64,000 nucleotides of DNA from an uncultured Flavobacteriaceae bacterium (GCA_947498845.1 CANMLX010000013.1:32470-96469), one strand, 5' to 3'; positions 27,818 to 38,380 are shown, counted from the stretch's first letter. The notes: a model not told the origin generated them from the letters alone. Numbers and translations are program-made.

Positions 27818-30298
27818 TTAAGACCCACACATTAAACAATCATCACCTTCTGCTTCTTTTGCTTGTGCTATTAAAGCCTTCATTTCTTCGGCAGACATGG
27901 GCTCTACCTCAACTTCTGGTGTTGTTTGTTTTGCAAATTTAGCGGCATTTTTAACGGCTACTTGCTTTTTCTGTTCTTGTGCTGCTACATTATTTACCAC
28001 CACTTCTTCGGCTACAGGCTCTTCTTTTTTAGTAGTTTTAAGTGTAAACTTAATGGCATCTACGGCACTCTTAGTACGCAAATAGTACATCCCAGTTTTT
28101 AAGCCACTCTTCCATGCATAAAAATGCATTGATGTTAATTTAGCCATAGTTGCGCCTTCCATAAATAAATTAAGCGATTGCGACTGATCTATAAAATAGC
28201 CTCTGTGGCGAGACATATCTATAATATCTTTCATGCTCAATTCCCAAACGGTTTTATATAGGTCTTTAATATCTTGAGGAATACCATCTATATTTTGAAC
28301 AGAACCATTCGCTCTCATGATATCTTGCTTAAGGTTTTCGTTCCATAACCCTAATTCTACTAAATCTTCTAATAAATGTTTATTTACTACAATAAACTCT
28401 CCCGATAATACACGACGTGTATAAATATTAGAGGTATACGGCTCAAAACATTCGTTATTTCCTAAAATTTGAGATGTAGATGCTGTTGGCATTGGCGCTA
28501 CTAGTAATGAGTTACGTACGCCATTTTTTAGTACTTGCTTACGTAATTTGCCCCAATCCCAATTACCGCTTAGTTCTTCATCTTTTATACCCCATAGGTT
28601 GTGTTGAAACTCTCCTTTGCTTATAGGTGATCCTTCATAGGTTTGGTATGAGCCATCTGCCTTGGCTTCTTCCATACTAGCCGTTACTGCAGCGTAGTAA
28701 AGCGTTTCAAAAATATCCTGATTTAGCTTTTTAGCTTCATCACTTGTAAATGGCATACGTAATTTTATAAACGTATCTGCCAACCCTTGCACTCCTAGAC
28801 CTATTGGTCTATGGCGCATGTTAGAGTTTTCAGCCTCTGGTACTGGATAATAATTTCTATCGATAACTCTATTTAAGTTTTTAGTCACACGTTTTGTGAT
28901 TCTAAATAACTCTTTATGATCAAAAGCTCCATTTTTAATAAACATTGGCAAAGCTATAGATGCCAAATTACACACGGCAACTTCGTCTGGAGAGGTATAT
29001 TCTAAAATCTCTGTACATAAGTTAGACGAGCGTATGGTTCCTAAATTCTGTTGGTTAGACTTACGGTTAGCCGCATCTTTATAAAGCATGTAGGGCGTCC
29101 CTGTTTCTATTTGAGATTCTAATATTTTCTCCCAAAGTTCACGAGCCTTAATGGTTTTGCGTCCTTTGCCTTCGGCTTCGTATTTTGTATATAACGCTTC
29201 AAATTCTTTGCTATGCACTTCATCCATTCCTGGACATTCATTAGGGCACATTAAGGTCCAATCACCATCTTTTTGAACACGCTCCATGAATAAATCTGAA
29301 ATCCACATCGCATAGAACAAATCTCTTGCGCGCATCTCTTCTTTACCGTGATTTTTCTTTAAATCTAGAAAATCAAAAATATCTGCATGCCAGGTTTCTA
29401 AATACATGGCAAAACTACCTTTACGCTTTCCGCCACCTTGATCTACATAACGTGCCGTATCGTTAAACACACGAAGCATAGGTACTATACCATTACTTGT
29501 ACCGTTAGTTCCTGCAATGTAACTTCCTGTTGCACGTATGTTATGCATTGCTAAACCTATACCGCCTGCAGATTGAGAGATTTTTGCAGTTTGTTTTAAC
29601 GTATCATAAATACCATCTATACTATCTTCTTTCATAGTTAATAAGAAACAAGAAGACATTTGTGGTTTTGGTGTACCTGAATTAAAAAGCGTAGGTGTAG
29701 CGTGTGTAAAATACTTTTTAGACATTAACTCGTAAGTCTCTATGGCTGCATCTAAATCGTTTAAATGTATACCTATAGAAACACGCATTAACATATGTTG
29801 TGGACGTTCGGCTATTTTACCATTTAATTTTAAAAGGTACGAACGCTCTAATGTTTTAAATCCAAAATAATCGTATCCAAAATCACGATTATATATAATT
29901 GTAGAGTCTAAACGTTCTTTATTTTCCATGATCACGTTATACACCTCATCAGACAGTAAAGGCGCATCTTTACCCGTTCTAGGGTTAACATACGTGTATA
30001 AATCGTGCATCACATCACTAAATGTTTTTTTAGTGTTTTTGTGTAAGTTAGATACCGATATACGTGCTGCTAAACGGGCATAATCTGGGTGAGCCGTTGT
30101 CATAGTCGCAGCTATCTCGGCTGCAAGATTATCTAGTTCACTAGTAGTTACACCGTCGTAAAGACCTTCTATAACACGCATTGCCACTTTTAATGGATCT
30201 ACTAATGGGTTTAATCCATAGCATAATTTTCTCACCCTTGCGGTGATTTTATCGAACATGACCTGTTCTTTTCTCCCGTCTCTTTTTACTACATACAT
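27818..30298 (-). CDS. nrdA: Ribonucleoside-diphosphate reductase, large subunit (class I)
   Basis: 826 aa. It reduces ribonucleoside diphosphates to deoxyribonucleotides in complex with NrdB. An ATP-cone at ~1-90 ([16 protein letters not shown]) gives allosteric control. The catalytic barrel holds the active-site Cys regions ([31 protein letters not shown]) and [12 protein letters not shown]. The C-terminal swinging arm ends CLMCGS, the redox Cys pair. There is an unusual ~55-residue Ala/Glu/Val-rich linker before that tail. The small subunit gene lies 208 bp upstream on the same strand, in the order nrdB-nrdA. Confidence 0.97.
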   Translation of the reverse strand: MYVVKRDGRKEQVMFDKITARVRKLCYGLNPLVDPLKVAMRVIEGLYDGVTTSELDNLAAEIAATMTTAHPDYARLAARISVSNLHKNTKKTFSDVMHDLYTYVNPRTGKDAPLLSDEVYNVIMENKERLDSTIIYNRDFGYDYFGFKTLERSYLLKLNGKIAERPQHMLMRVSIGIHLNDLDAAIETYELMSKKYFTHATPTLFNSGTPKPQMSSCFLLTMKEDSIDGIYDTLKQTAKISQSAGGIGLAMHNIRATGSYIAGTNGTSNGIVPMLRVFNDTARYVDQGGGKRKGSFAMYLETWHADIFDFLDLKKNHGKEEMRARDLFYAMWISDLFMERVQKDGDWTLMCPNECPGMDEVHSKEFEALYTKYEAEGKGRKTIKARELWEKILESQIETGTPYMLYKDAANRKSNQQNLGTIRSSNLCTEILEYTSPDEVAVCNLASIALPMFIKNGAFDHKELFRITKRVTKNLNRVIDRNYYPVPEAENSNMRHRPIGLGVQGLADTFIKLRMPFTSDEAKKLNQDIFETLYYAAVTASMEEAKADGSYQTYEGSPISKGEFQHNLWGIKDEELSGNWDWGKLRKQVLKNGVRNSLLVAPMPTASTSQILGNNECFEPYTSNIYTRRVLSGEFIVVNKHLLEDLVELGLWNENLKQDIMRANGSVQNIDGIPQDIKDLYKTVWELSMKDIIDMSRHRGYFIDQSQSLNLFMEGATMAKLTSMHFYAWKSGLKTGMYYLRTKSAVDAIKFTLKTTKKEEPVAEEVVVNNVAAQEQKKQVAVKNAAKFAKQTTPEVEVEPMSAEEMKALIAQAKEAEGDDCLMCGS

Positions 30299-30506
30299 AT
30301 TGTTTAATAGCGTTTTAAATTTCCCGATACACCTTCAGAAAATTGGTTAGTGTGTCACTGTAAGTTTGGCTTGTTTTTTTATATAAACGCAAAACTTAGC
30401 TGTTTTAATAGTTTTGATAAATGGTACGTTGGTTTTCCATTAAAAATGGAAATGTTCATTTTAATTGATTTTTCAAAAAGGTAAATCCTTGAAAAATAGA
30501 GATCAA

Positions 30507-31490
30507 TTAAAAATCGGCGTCAAAACTGAATTTATCTTTTTCTTCTTCTTTATTAAGCACCCCTGCTTTTTGATATTCTGATACACGTTTTTCAAAGAAA
30601 TTGGTTTTTCCCTGTAATGAAATCATGTCCATAAAATCAAAAGGATTGGCTGTGTTGTATACTTTTTCACAACCTAATTCGCTTAATAAACGATCTGTCA
30701 CAAATTCTAAATATTGTGCCATTAGTACAGCATTCATCCCAATTAAACTAGCTGGTAATGATTCTGTTATAAATTCACGTTCTATATCTAAAGCATCCAC
30801 TAATATCTCTTTTATACGAGACTTAGGAACTTTATTTATTAAATGTTTGTTGTGTAGGTGTACTGCAAAATCACAGTGTACACCTTCGTCACGAGAGATT
30901 AACTCGTTAGAGAATGTTAGTCCTGGCATTAAGCCTCTTTTCTTTAACCAGAAAATAGAACAAAATGCACCCGAAAAGAAAATACCTTCTACTGCAGCAA
31001 AGGCTATTAAACGTTCTGCAAAACTTGGCGACTCTATCCACTTTAAAGCCCAGTCTGCCTTCTTTTTAATGGCAGGGAAATTTTCTAGGGCATTAAACAA
31101 TAGGTCTTTTTCTTTTTCGTCTTTAACGTAAGTATCTATTAAAAGCGAATAGGTTTCACTATGGATATTTTCCATCATGATTTGAAACCCATAAAAGAAC
31201 TTCGCTTCACTATATTGTACTTCGTTTACAAAGTTTTCTGCTAAATTTTCGTTTACAATACCATCACTAGCAGCAAAAAATGCTAAAATGTGCTTTATAA
31301 AATAGCGCTCATCATCATTTAACTTCGTTTTCCAGTCGGTAAGGTCTTGATGTAAATCAATTTCTTCTGCTGTCCAAAAACTTGCCTCAGATTTCTTATA
31401 CCATTCCCAAATATCATGATGTTGAATTGGAAAGATTACAAATCGATCCTTGTTTTCCTGAAGAATGGGTTCTACCGCTGTTTGAGACAT
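30507..31490 (-). CDS. nrdB: Ribonucleoside-diphosphate reductase, small subunit
   Basis: About 327 aa from the Met at 31490 ([18 protein letters not shown]). The frame is open 21 codons further to 31553, but that stretch does not look like the family and overlaps a likely promoter. Metal and radical sites are visible: [12 protein letters not shown], the E-x-x-H of [13 protein letters not shown], and [15 protein letters not shown]. It supplies the tyrosyl radical or metal cofactor for NrdA. The C-terminus [10 protein letters not shown] is the docking tail that binds the large subunit. Confidence 0.96.
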   Translation of the reverse strand: MSQTAVEPILQENKDRFVIFPIQHHDIWEWYKKSEASFWTAEEIDLHQDLTDWKTKLNDDERYFIKHILAFFAASDGIVNENLAENFVNEVQYSEAKFFYGFQIMMENIHSETYSLLIDTYVKDEKEKDLLFNALENFPAIKKKADWALKWIESPSFAERLIAFAAVEGIFFSGAFCSIFWLKKRGLMPGLTFSNELISRDEGVHCDFAVHLHNKHLINKVPKSRIKEILVDALDIEREFITESLPASLIGMNAVLMAQYLEFVTDRLLSELGCEKVYNTANPFDFMDMISLQGKTNFFEKRVSEYQKAGVLNKEEEKDKFSFDADF

Positions 31491-31854
31491 TTTTTGAGTT
31501 TTTTGTATAGATTTAGACAGAAAATTGTTTCGATTTGGGTTAACAAAGATCAAGAAGAATACTCAAAAAAGAAAGGTGTTGTTCCAAACATTTTCAACAA
31601 GTTTTTAACAACGAAAAAAGCTACCAACAAAAAACTAATTAACTTACACTAGTTTTAAGTGGTTGATTTTTAAGGGTTTTTTATACTGCTATTCACACAA
31701 AAAATAAATACTGTTTCCCTTTAAAGACGCCGTGTATAAAGGGATTTAGAAGTTATAAAACGTGATTAGTTCTAACTTAAAATAACGACAAAATTATCTT
31801 GAAAATTATTCTATTTATGATGTAAATTTAATGTGAATAAAATGTTAAGAGCTA
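31491..31854. other. Intergenic region upstream of nrdB
   Basis: AT-rich, no gene. TGATCTTTG on the minus strand (31544-31552) is a possible -7 element for nrdB. TCCCTTT (~31711) and AAAGGGA (~31738) could pair as a weak terminator for neither or either side. I do not see an NrdR box I could defend. Confidence 0.4.
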
Positions 31855-32142
31855 TTACGAAATACTTATTATTCGTTGTAAAGGAATTATAGTAGATTGT
31901 TTTAGTATTACGGCCTTATCTGTAATTCCCCATATGGTGGTTTTTACACTTTTTACACCTTTGTTATCTACAAAAACGATGTTTACTTTCTGTCTCTCTA
32001 AATTCCCTAAAGACATTCCTCGTCTTACTTCCAAATAACGTGTCATTTTTTCTCTGCGCTTTTCAAAAACATCATTATCAGGAAATTTTAAAAATTTTAT
32101 TTGCTCTTTTTCTACAGTTTGAATGTTCATATTTGAAACCAT
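31855..32142 (-). CDS. Conserved small flavobacterial protein, unknown function
   Basis: 95 aa, mixed charged, no signal peptide or membrane segment. It has KFLKFPDNDVFEKRREKMTR, then RRGMSLGNLERQKVNIVFVD and a C-terminal beta-rich part ending TIIPLQRIISIS. The C-terminal part resembles a small beta-barrel (VDNKGVKSVKTTIWGITDKAVIL). It may begin at 32142 or at the second Met (32130). I do not recognise a named family. It is separated from the DUF3109 gene by a strong terminator. Confidence 0.6.
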   Translation of the reverse strand: MVSNMNIQTVEKEQIKFLKFPDNDVFEKRREKMTRYLEVRRGMSLGNLERQKVNIVFVDNKGVKSVKTTIWGITDKAVILKQSTIIPLQRIISIS

Positions 32143-32207
32143 AATGTTTAAGTTTAGATTAAGTTAATATGTTTGGGATTTACATAAATTTAACACTTAA
32201 TCTTTAT

Positions 32208-32233
32208 AAAAACACACTTAATCGTGTGTTTTT
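32208..32233. terminator. Bidirectional terminator
   Basis: AAAAACACAC-TTAATC-GTGTGTTTTT is a perfect 10-bp stem with a 6-nt loop, located ~92 bp after the DUF3109 stop on the minus strand. Confidence 0.75.
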
Positions 32234-32324
32234 ATTAACATTTGGTATTTTTGAAAGAAGTTACCTTCAATATTATTTCATACGTCGATATAAATGAAAT
32301 TAGCCGTAGGCACTATCTTACAGG

Positions 32325-32891
32325 TTATTTGTAATCTTGGGCTACTTTTTCTAATTCGGCATACCAATCTTTACCAAATTTTCTAATAAGTGCTTCCTTT
32401 ACAAACTTATAAACAGGAACTCCCAATTTTTCACCAAGCTCGCAAGCATCATCACAAATTTGCCACCTGTGGTAGTTTACGCCCGAAAATTCTGTATAAT
32501 CTGTTACACGAATTGGGTATAAATGACAGGACACAGGTTTTTTCCAATCTATTTCTCCTTGATTGTATGCTTCTTCTATAGCGCAAAGTGCAACATTTTT
32601 TTCATCGAAAATAACATAAGCACAATCTGCACCATTAATTAATGGCGTTTCAAGGTCACCATGCTCTGTAGTAATATAAGTGCCTTGCTGTTCGATAGCA
32701 TCAATACCCTCTTGTCTTAAAAAAGATTTTACTTTAGGATAAATCTTTTTTAGAATATGTGTCTCATCTTCATGAAGTGGCGCACCTGCATCACCATCTA
32801 TACAACAAGCGCCTTTGCAAGCATTTAAGTTGCACACAAAATCTTTTTTTATAATCTCTTCAGAAACTATTGTTTTTCCTAACTGAAACAT
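32325..32891 (-). CDS. DUF3109 family protein
   Basis: 188 aa. The N-terminal Cys cluster FVCNLNACKGACCIDGDAGA (C-x4-C-x3-CC) and later Cys (CAYVIF, ALCAIE, VSCHLYPIRV, ICDDACELG) fit DUF3109, which is related to the YkgJ-like CxxCxxCC iron/zinc-binding proteins. Cytoplasmic; function unknown, a metal-bound protein is likely. TATTTTTG on the minus strand at 32912-32919 is a good -7 promoter element 21 bp before the start. Confidence 0.85.
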   Translation of the reverse strand: MFQLGKTIVSEEIIKKDFVCNLNACKGACCIDGDAGAPLHEDETHILKKIYPKVKSFLRQEGIDAIEQQGTYITTEHGDLETPLINGADCAYVIFDEKNVALCAIEEAYNQGEIDWKKPVSCHLYPIRVTDYTEFSGVNYHRWQICDDACELGEKLGVPVYKFVKEALIRKFGKDWYAELEKVAQDYK

Positions 32892-32998
32892 AAACTTAAT
32901 TATTGGAGTGGCAAAAATAGCTAAACTTTAAATTTATTAATAGCCCACATATCGTAATAAATACAGACCTTTGTATAAATCCTTAATCCTTTAAGGCT

Positions 32999-33583
32999 AT
33001 GCTATCATTTAACATAAAAGAAATAGTTACAGTATTTATGGTGTTATTTGCTGTAATAGACATTATTGGTAATATTCCTATTGTAATCGACTTAAGAAAA
33101 AAGGCAGGACATATACAAAGTGAGAAAGCCTCAATAATCGCTGGTCTAATCATGATTGTTTTCCTGTTTTTAGGAAAAAGCATTTTAAACTTTATTGGTA
33201 TAGATGTTAATTCTTTTGCCGTGGCTGGTGCTTTTATTCTATTTTTTATTGCTTTAGAAATGATTTTAGGGATTACGCTCTATAAACAGGAAGAAATTAA
33301 CCCGACTACAGTTTCCATATTTCCTTTAGCATTCCCTTTAATTTCTGGTCCTGGAAGTTTAACGACATTACTTTCTTTACGTGCCGAATTTAAAGTTGAA
33401 AATATTATTATTGCCATAGTATTAAATGTTATTTTGATTTTTGTGGTTTTGAAAACATCGGCAAGGATAGAACGTTTTTTAGGGGCTAATGGGATTAATA
33501 TTATAAGAAAGGTTTTTGGCGTTATTTTACTTGCTATTGCCGTTAAACTTTTCACACAAAACATAAAAATATTATTTAATTGA
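32999..33583 (+). CDS. MarC family integral membrane protein
   Basis: 194 aa with six predicted membrane helices. The family pattern is visible: FAVIDIIGNIPIVIDL in helix 1, GKSILNFIGIDVNSFAVAGA, and FPLAFPLISGPGSLTT between helices. Despite the name, MarC proteins are not proven drug exporters; the family relates to the NAAT/SNAT amino acid transporters. It is divergent from the DUF3109 gene. Confidence 0.92.
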   Translation: MLSFNIKEIVTVFMVLFAVIDIIGNIPIVIDLRKKAGHIQSEKASIIAGLIMIVFLFLGKSILNFIGIDVNSFAVAGAFILFFIALEMILGITLYKQEEINPTTVSIFPLAFPLISGPGSLTTLLSLRAEFKVENIIIAIVLNVILIFVVLKTSARIERFLGANGINIIRKVFGVILLAIAVKLFTQNIKILFN

Positions 33584-33656
33584 TTTATAATATGAGCCGC
33601 AACAATTAACGTGACTATCGGCAGATCTTACCTCTAGAAACAATAAAATTTAAAAG

Positions 33657-33869
33657 ATGAAATATTTTGCATACATAATTATTATAATCTCTGTTGGGTT
33701 AGGCATTTTTAATGCTACGGAAATAAACTTAGAAGCACCTTTTAAAGGTCAAAGCATGGTGGCAATAATTACAGTTGTAGCTGCTCTTTGTGCTATATTA
33801 TTAATGCTTATTTTGCTAGTTTCTAAGCGTATCGAAGAAAAAGTAAAAAATGGCAAACAAAATGTATAA
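33657..33869 (+). CDS. Small two-helix membrane protein
   Basis: 70 aa with membrane helices at ~3-20 (FAYIIIIISVGLGIFNATEI) and ~33-56 (MVAIITVVAALCAILLMLILL), and a basic C-terminus. It overlaps the start of the following oxidoreductase gene by 20 bp, so the two are likely translated together. Function unknown; it might anchor or assist the oxidoreductase. Confidence 0.65.
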   Translation: MKYFAYIIIIISVGLGIFNATEINLEAPFKGQSMVAIITVVAALCAILLMLILLVSKRIEEKVKNGKQNV

Positions 33870-34467
33870 TACTTTAATTATTGGAGGGGGTGCTGCTGGC
33901 ATGTCTTGTGCTTTAGTTTTAGGTTCGGCCAAAAACAAACCCTTTGCAGAAGATAAAAAAGTAGCTATTATAATGCATCAAAAGGCATCGCATCTACAAA
34001 CGGCTTTATTTAATAATGTATTGGGTGTAACTCCCGGAACAACAGGAACCTCTATATTAGATAGTGGTAAGCAGCAATTAGCAGATCTTTATCCACATGT
34101 TGAACAGATTGAAAAAGAAAAAGTTTTGGCAATTTCTAAGGCTAATCATTTTTTTGAAGTTAAAACCAATAAAAATATATACCAATCCAAAATAGTAGTT
34201 ATTACCGTGGGGTATACTAACTTGATAAAAATTAAAGGTATTGAGCAATACATAGAACCTCATCCCAGAGCTGCCATTGAAAAAAACCGCATTTGGTTAA
34301 AAAATAAAGATCATTTAGTTGAAGAAAACCTATATGTTGCTGGTGCTCTGGCTGGTTGGCGAAGTCAATTTGCTATAGCTTCTGGTAGTGGTGCTCATGT
34401 TGCCACAGATATTTTAACACGTTGGAATAATGGTAAGCATACCAAAGTGCACGATAAAGTTAAGTAA
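33850..34467 (+). CDS. Short FAD-binding oxidoreductase (thioredoxin reductase-like fold)
   Basis: 205 aa. The FAD-binding dinucleotide fold starts YNTLIIGGGAAGMSCALVLG and the C-terminal flavin motif is VAGALAGWRSQFAIASGSG. The length is about two thirds of thioredoxin reductase: the NAD(P)H domain with its GxGxxA motif and the CxxC redox pair are both missing. It therefore cannot act as a normal thioredoxin reductase. It may be a flavoprotein that takes electrons from another partner. The start may be 33850 or the second Met at 33862. It overlaps the small membrane protein gene upstream. Confidence 0.75.
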   Translation: MANKMYNTLIIGGGAAGMSCALVLGSAKNKPFAEDKKVAIIMHQKASHLQTALFNNVLGVTPGTTGTSILDSGKQQLADLYPHVEQIEKEKVLAISKANHFFEVKTNKNIYQSKIVVITVGYTNLIKIKGIEQYIEPHPRAAIEKNRIWLKNKDHLVEENLYVAGALAGWRSQFAIASGSGAHVATDILTRWNNGKHTKVHDKVK

Positions 34468-34597
34468 GCTATCTCTGGACAACTCTACGAGGCATTTGTT
34501 GGAAACATATTTTTAATTTTGAGGCAAGCTTTGGAGCATTTTAATCTCGATTATCGAGTAAACACCTAATATTGGTAGCAAATATCAAAATATCACG

Positions 34598-34605
34598 TAT
34601 TTTTG
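34598..34605 (+). promoter_or_regulatory. Promoter -7 element for rbfA
   Basis: TATTTTTG fits TAnnTTTG; a TTGG about 22-26 bp upstream may serve as -33. It lies ~57 bp before rbfA. Confidence 0.5.
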
Positions 34606-34661
34606 CAATCTTAACTGTTTTTAGTTAAGTCTTTTATCAAATCCTATAAACTTTATAATAA

Positions 34662-35057
34662 TTGGAAGAAAGTCAAAGACAAAAAAAAATAGCATCTGTT
34701 TTACAACGCGATTTGGTTGATGTACTTCAGGGAGCAGCAACTCAGGGTGGCATGAGCGGGATATTAATCTCTGTTACAAAAGTAAAGGTTACTGCAGATC
34801 TATCGGTTGCTAAAGTATATCTAAGTATTTTTCCTAATAAAAATGCTCAAGATCTTATAAAAGGGATTAAATCTAACACCCCTTTAATAAGACATGAATT
34901 AGCACAGCGCACAAAAAATCAATTGCGTAGAATGCCTAATTTAGAATTTTACATTGACGACTCTTTGGAATACATAGATAAAATAGAGCAATCTCTAAAA
35001 GGTAAAGAAAACCCCATTGAAGATCGTGATTTACTTGAAAAAAGAAAAAAGTCCTAA
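34662..35057 (+). CDS. rbfA: Ribosome-binding factor A
   Basis: 131 aa. It assists late maturation of the 30S subunit and its 16S rRNA. The KH-like fold is visible: QRQKKIASVLQRDLVDVL, then VTKVKVTADLSVAKVYLSIF and the C-terminal RMPNLEFYIDDSLEYIDKIE. There is no ATG at the N-terminus; TTG at 34662 gives MEESQRQKKI, which matches the family start (ME.QRQKKI), so a TTG start is likely. The LolE-like permease gene follows 73 bp later. Confidence 0.93.
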   Translation: MEESQRQKKIASVLQRDLVDVLQGAATQGGMSGILISVTKVKVTADLSVAKVYLSIFPNKNAQDLIKGIKSNTPLIRHELAQRTKNQLRRMPNLEFYIDDSLEYIDKIEQSLKGKENPIEDRDLLEKRKKS

Positions 35058-35130
35058 TCGATTTTTTTTAAAAACATTCAGGTTGTATATTTATTCTTTA
35101 TAAAGTCCCTATTACTACTAATATTAATGC

Positions 35131-36336
35131 ATGAACTTTTCTTTATACATAGCTAAACGTTATCTGCGCTCAAAGAGTAGTAATAATGCCATTAACTTTA
35201 TTACCATTATAGCACTTATTGGTGTTGTATTAGGCGCTGCTTCATTATTTGTAGTGCTTTCTGGTTTTGCAGGACTTAAAGACTTTACTTTACAATTTTC
35301 TACTGTAGTGGATCCAGACCTAAAAGCAGAAACTTATATTGGGAAATCTTTTACGCTCACTGATGAAGATGAATCTAAGCTTAACTCAATAGACGGTATA
35401 TCAATTTTTTCAAAAATTGTAGAAGAACGTGTTTTTGTTAACTCCGATAATAAAAATAATCTAGCCATTATAAAAGGGGTTGACGGCAACTTTAACCAAG
35501 TAAATAACGTAGACTCTATAGTTGTCCAAGGGAGCTGGCTTGAACAGAAAACCAATCGTATTGTCTCTGGATGGGGTATTTCCAGAAACCTGTCTTTTGG
35601 CGTGTTAGATTATGGTAAAGCTATAAACCTGTATGTGCCTAAACCTGGAAAAGGGCAAATAACATCTACTAAAAATGCATTAAACACCGTAAAAACGATT
35701 AATGTTGGTATTTTTGACGTTAACGAAAAATTAAATGATAATTACATTTATTCTTCTATAGATTTAGCACAACAACTTCTAAATTATAAACCTAACCAAA
35801 TTTCGGCTATAGAATTCAAACTAGAGAATAATGCTAATAAGGCATTGATTAAATCTAAAATCCAACACATATTAGGCGATAAAATTGTTGTAAAAAATAG
35901 GGTAGAGCTAAACGATGCACTTTATAAAATGCTAAACAGTGAAAACTTATTAATTTACCTGCTATTAACGCTTGTCTCTGCGTTACTAATATTTAATGTT
36001 ATTGGTTCTATTATCATGATGATTTTAGAAAAAAAACAATCTCTAAATACCCTTTTTAATTTAGGCGTTACTGTAAAAAGTATGCGAAGAATTTTCTTTT
36101 TACAGGGCTCTGCTATTACCCTTATAGGTTGTGTTATTGGATTATTTATTGGCTTTGTAGTTGTTTTAATTCAAAAAAAGTTTGGACTAGTACCTATTAC
36201 ACCAACTCTTGCTTACCCTGTAAGTTTTAAACTTAAAAACTTTATTATCGTATTCTTAACCATATCGGTTCTGGGGATTATTTCTTCTAAAATAAGTGCC
36301 ACCAAAATAAAGAAGAAACTTATTAGCAGCTATTAG
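35131..36336 (+). CDS. ABC transporter permease, FtsX/LolC-LolE type
   Basis: 401 aa, the usual size for lipoprotein-releasing permeases. It starts with the conserved IAKRYLRSKSSNNAINFITI before helix 1, a large periplasmic MacB-like domain (~50-260), and three C-terminal helices (LLIYLLLTLVSALLIFNVIG; SMRRIFFLQGSAITLIGCVI; FIIVFLTISVLGIISS). It probably moves lipoproteins from the inner membrane with a LolD-type ATPase encoded elsewhere. It follows rbfA, an order I believe is common in Flavobacteriaceae. Confidence 0.88.
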   Translation: MNFSLYIAKRYLRSKSSNNAINFITIIALIGVVLGAASLFVVLSGFAGLKDFTLQFSTVVDPDLKAETYIGKSFTLTDEDESKLNSIDGISIFSKIVEERVFVNSDNKNNLAIIKGVDGNFNQVNNVDSIVVQGSWLEQKTNRIVSGWGISRNLSFGVLDYGKAINLYVPKPGKGQITSTKNALNTVKTINVGIFDVNEKLNDNYIYSSIDLAQQLLNYKPNQISAIEFKLENNANKALIKSKIQHILGDKIVVKNRVELNDALYKMLNSENLLIYLLLTLVSALLIFNVIGSIIMMILEKKQSLNTLFNLGVTVKSMRRIFFLQGSAITLIGCVIGLFIGFVVVLIQKKFGLVPITPTLAYPVSFKLKNFIIVFLTISVLGIISSKISATKIKKKLISSY

Positions 36337-36431
36337 TTCCTATATGTCTCTTCGTTTTATTCTCATTTTTTGTGTTAAATATATATATCCTAATGTGATA
36401 TTGAATTTCCAAATTTTGTAATTTTACGTCT

Positions 36432-37685
36432 ATGTATGCCTTAGTAGATTGCAATAACTTTTATGCGTCTTGCGAACGTGTTTTTAATCCTAATTTACAC
36501 GATAAACCTATTGCTATTTTAAGTAATAATGATGGTTGTGTTATATCACGTAGCGATCAAGCAAAGATTTTAGGTCTTCCTATGGGAGCTCCAATCTTTA
36601 AGTGGGATGGTTTTTGTAAAGCAAACGGAATAAAAGTATTGTCTTCTAACTATCCTTTATATGGAGATATGAGTAGTCGCGTCATGACTATTTTAGAACA
36701 GTTTACACCAGATGTAGAAGTATATAGTATAGATGAAGCCTTTTTAGAATTTAAAGGGTTTAACGATTACGATTTTACAGATTATGGTATGCAAATACGG
36801 GAACGTATTTTAAAATGGACGGGCATCCCCACTTGTGTAGGTATTGCTCCAACTAAAGCGTTAAGTAAAGTGGCTAATAAAATAGCACGTAAGTTTCCAG
36901 AAAAAAAAGGGGTATGTGTTATTGATTCTGAAGAAAAACGTATTAAAGCACTTAAATGGATAAATATTGAAGATGTTTGGGGTATTGGTCGTGGATTACA
37001 AAAACGATTAAAAGCTAAAGGCTGTAAAAAAGCGTACGATTTTACACAGCTCCCTGATAATTGGGTACGTAAAAACTTTGCCATTACCGGATGGAAACTC
37101 AAAAAGGATTTAGAAGGTATCTCCAAATTAAAACTAGACGAAATACAAACAAAGAGAGCTATTGCTACAACTAGAAGTTTTGAGTATACTTATTCAGACA
37201 TAGATAATATTAAAGAACGTATCTCTACCTTTGCTACTAGTTGTGCAGAAAAACTACGTAAACAAGGATCGCGTTGTAATTTGGTTTATGTTTTGCTAAG
37301 TAGCGATAGGCATAAAAAAGAATTAGGATACCATAAAACCAGTAGGGTTGTAAGTTTGTTACATCCAACAGATTCCAGTTTAATTATAAGTAAAGTGGCC
37401 GTTACTGCTGTTACCCAAATGTTTAAAACAGGTATAAAATATAAACGTGCAGGCGTTATTGTTATGGGCTTAGTGCCAACAGATAATTATCAATTACAGT
37501 TATTTGAGCACGAAAACCCAAAGCACAAACCCTTAATGCAAACTATAGATAAGTTAAATGAAAAGTACGCAGACTACAAGGTGAAATTAGGCAATCAAGA
37601 TTTAAAGCGTACTTGGAAAATGCGTCAAGAACGATTATCTCCCAGATATACCACAAATATTAATGATATTATTGTCGTTAAATAA
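36432..37685 (+). CDS. umuC: Y-family DNA polymerase (UmuC/Pol V catalytic subunit type)
   Basis: 417 aa. The catalytic palm starts MYALVDCNNFYASCERVFNP, with the second carboxylate pair in VYSIDEAFLEF, and HhH motifs in IEDVWGIGRGLQKRLKAKG. The little-finger domain and a UmuC-specific C-terminal extension (~350-417) are present. It carries out error-prone bypass of damaged bases. In most relatives umuD lies directly upstream; here there is none adjacent, and no SOS box that I can identify. The outer membrane protein gene starts 2 bp after the stop. Confidence 0.93.
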   Translation: MYALVDCNNFYASCERVFNPNLHDKPIAILSNNDGCVISRSDQAKILGLPMGAPIFKWDGFCKANGIKVLSSNYPLYGDMSSRVMTILEQFTPDVEVYSIDEAFLEFKGFNDYDFTDYGMQIRERILKWTGIPTCVGIAPTKALSKVANKIARKFPEKKGVCVIDSEEKRIKALKWINIEDVWGIGRGLQKRLKAKGCKKAYDFTQLPDNWVRKNFAITGWKLKKDLEGISKLKLDEIQTKRAIATTRSFEYTYSDIDNIKERISTFATSCAEKLRKQGSRCNLVYVLLSSDRHKKELGYHKTSRVVSLLHPTDSSLIISKVAVTAVTQMFKTGIKYKRAGVIVMGLVPTDNYQLQLFEHENPKHKPLMQTIDKLNEKYADYKVKLGNQDLKRTWKMRQERLSPRYTTNINDIIVVK

Positions 37686-37687
37686 TT

Positions 37688-38380
37688 ATGAAGTCACAAC
37701 ATGTTTTAATAACAGGGTTTATATTTTTCACACTTGGTTTATTGGGTCAAGATAGGACCAATAAAGCCGTGGATTCCCTATACAAAGAAGATCAATTTTA
37801 TATAGGTACTGTTTATAATTTAATAGGCAAAAAGCCAAAAGGTTTAACTCAAAATGGGTTTTCTCTTGGGTTTCATCTAGGGTACGTAAAAGATATGCCT
37901 CTTAATAAAAAAAGAACCATAGCCATAGGTTTGGGTTTAGGTTATGCTACTAACTCTTACATTCAAAACATGTTAATTCGTAAAAATGACCTTGGTGATT
38001 TTACGTATAGCATTCTCAATGATGAAGACTTTAATAAAAATAAGTTTTCAGATCACGTTATAGAATTACCTATAGAGTTTAGATGGCGTACATCTACAGT
38101 CGAATCTTATAAGTTTTGGCGTATTTATACAGGCTTAAAATTAGGCTATGTATTTGCCAGCAGAAGTAAATTTAAGAGCGATCAAGGTAATTTACGATAT
38201 AATGGTATAAAAGATTATAATAATTTTCAATATGGTGCAACAATAAGTTTAGGTTATAATACGTGGAATATTTTTATGTATTATGGCTTAAATACGGTTT
38301 TTACGGATAAAGCAAAGATTGATAATGACGTTATCGATATGAATACTATTAAAATAGGATTACAGTTTTACATTCTTTAA
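37688..38380 (+). CDS. PorT-like outer membrane beta-barrel protein
   Basis: 230 aa with a signal peptide (FIFFTLGLLGQ), then alternating strands (FSLGFHLGYVKDMPL, TIAIGLGLGYATNSYIQNML, IELPIEFRWRTS) that read as an 8-10-strand barrel ending in LQFYIL with a terminal hydrophobic residue. It fits the PorT/outer-membrane-beta-barrel family. Such proteins are often placed near rpoN in flavobacteria. A role in type IX secretion is possible by family name only. It is convergent with the PAP2-like gene, overlapping its end by 4 bp. Confidence 0.8.
   Translation: MKSQHVLITGFIFFTLGLLGQDRTNKAVDSLYKEDQFYIGTVYNLIGKKPKGLTQNGFSLGFHLGYVKDMPLNKKRTIAIGLGLGYATNSYIQNMLIRKNDLGDFTYSILNDEDFNKNKFSDHVIELPIEFRWRTSTVESYKFWRIYTGLKLGYVFASRSKFKSDQGNLRYNGIKDYNNFQYGATISLGYNTWNIFMYYGLNTVFTDKAKIDNDVIDMNTIKIGLQFYIL

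Noticed and set aside
36432..37685. umuDC operon using the S24 protein at 60335 as UmuD
   Set aside because: The S24-like gene is 23 kb away, on the other strand, lacks a clear Ser-Lys pair and has a different neighbourhood.
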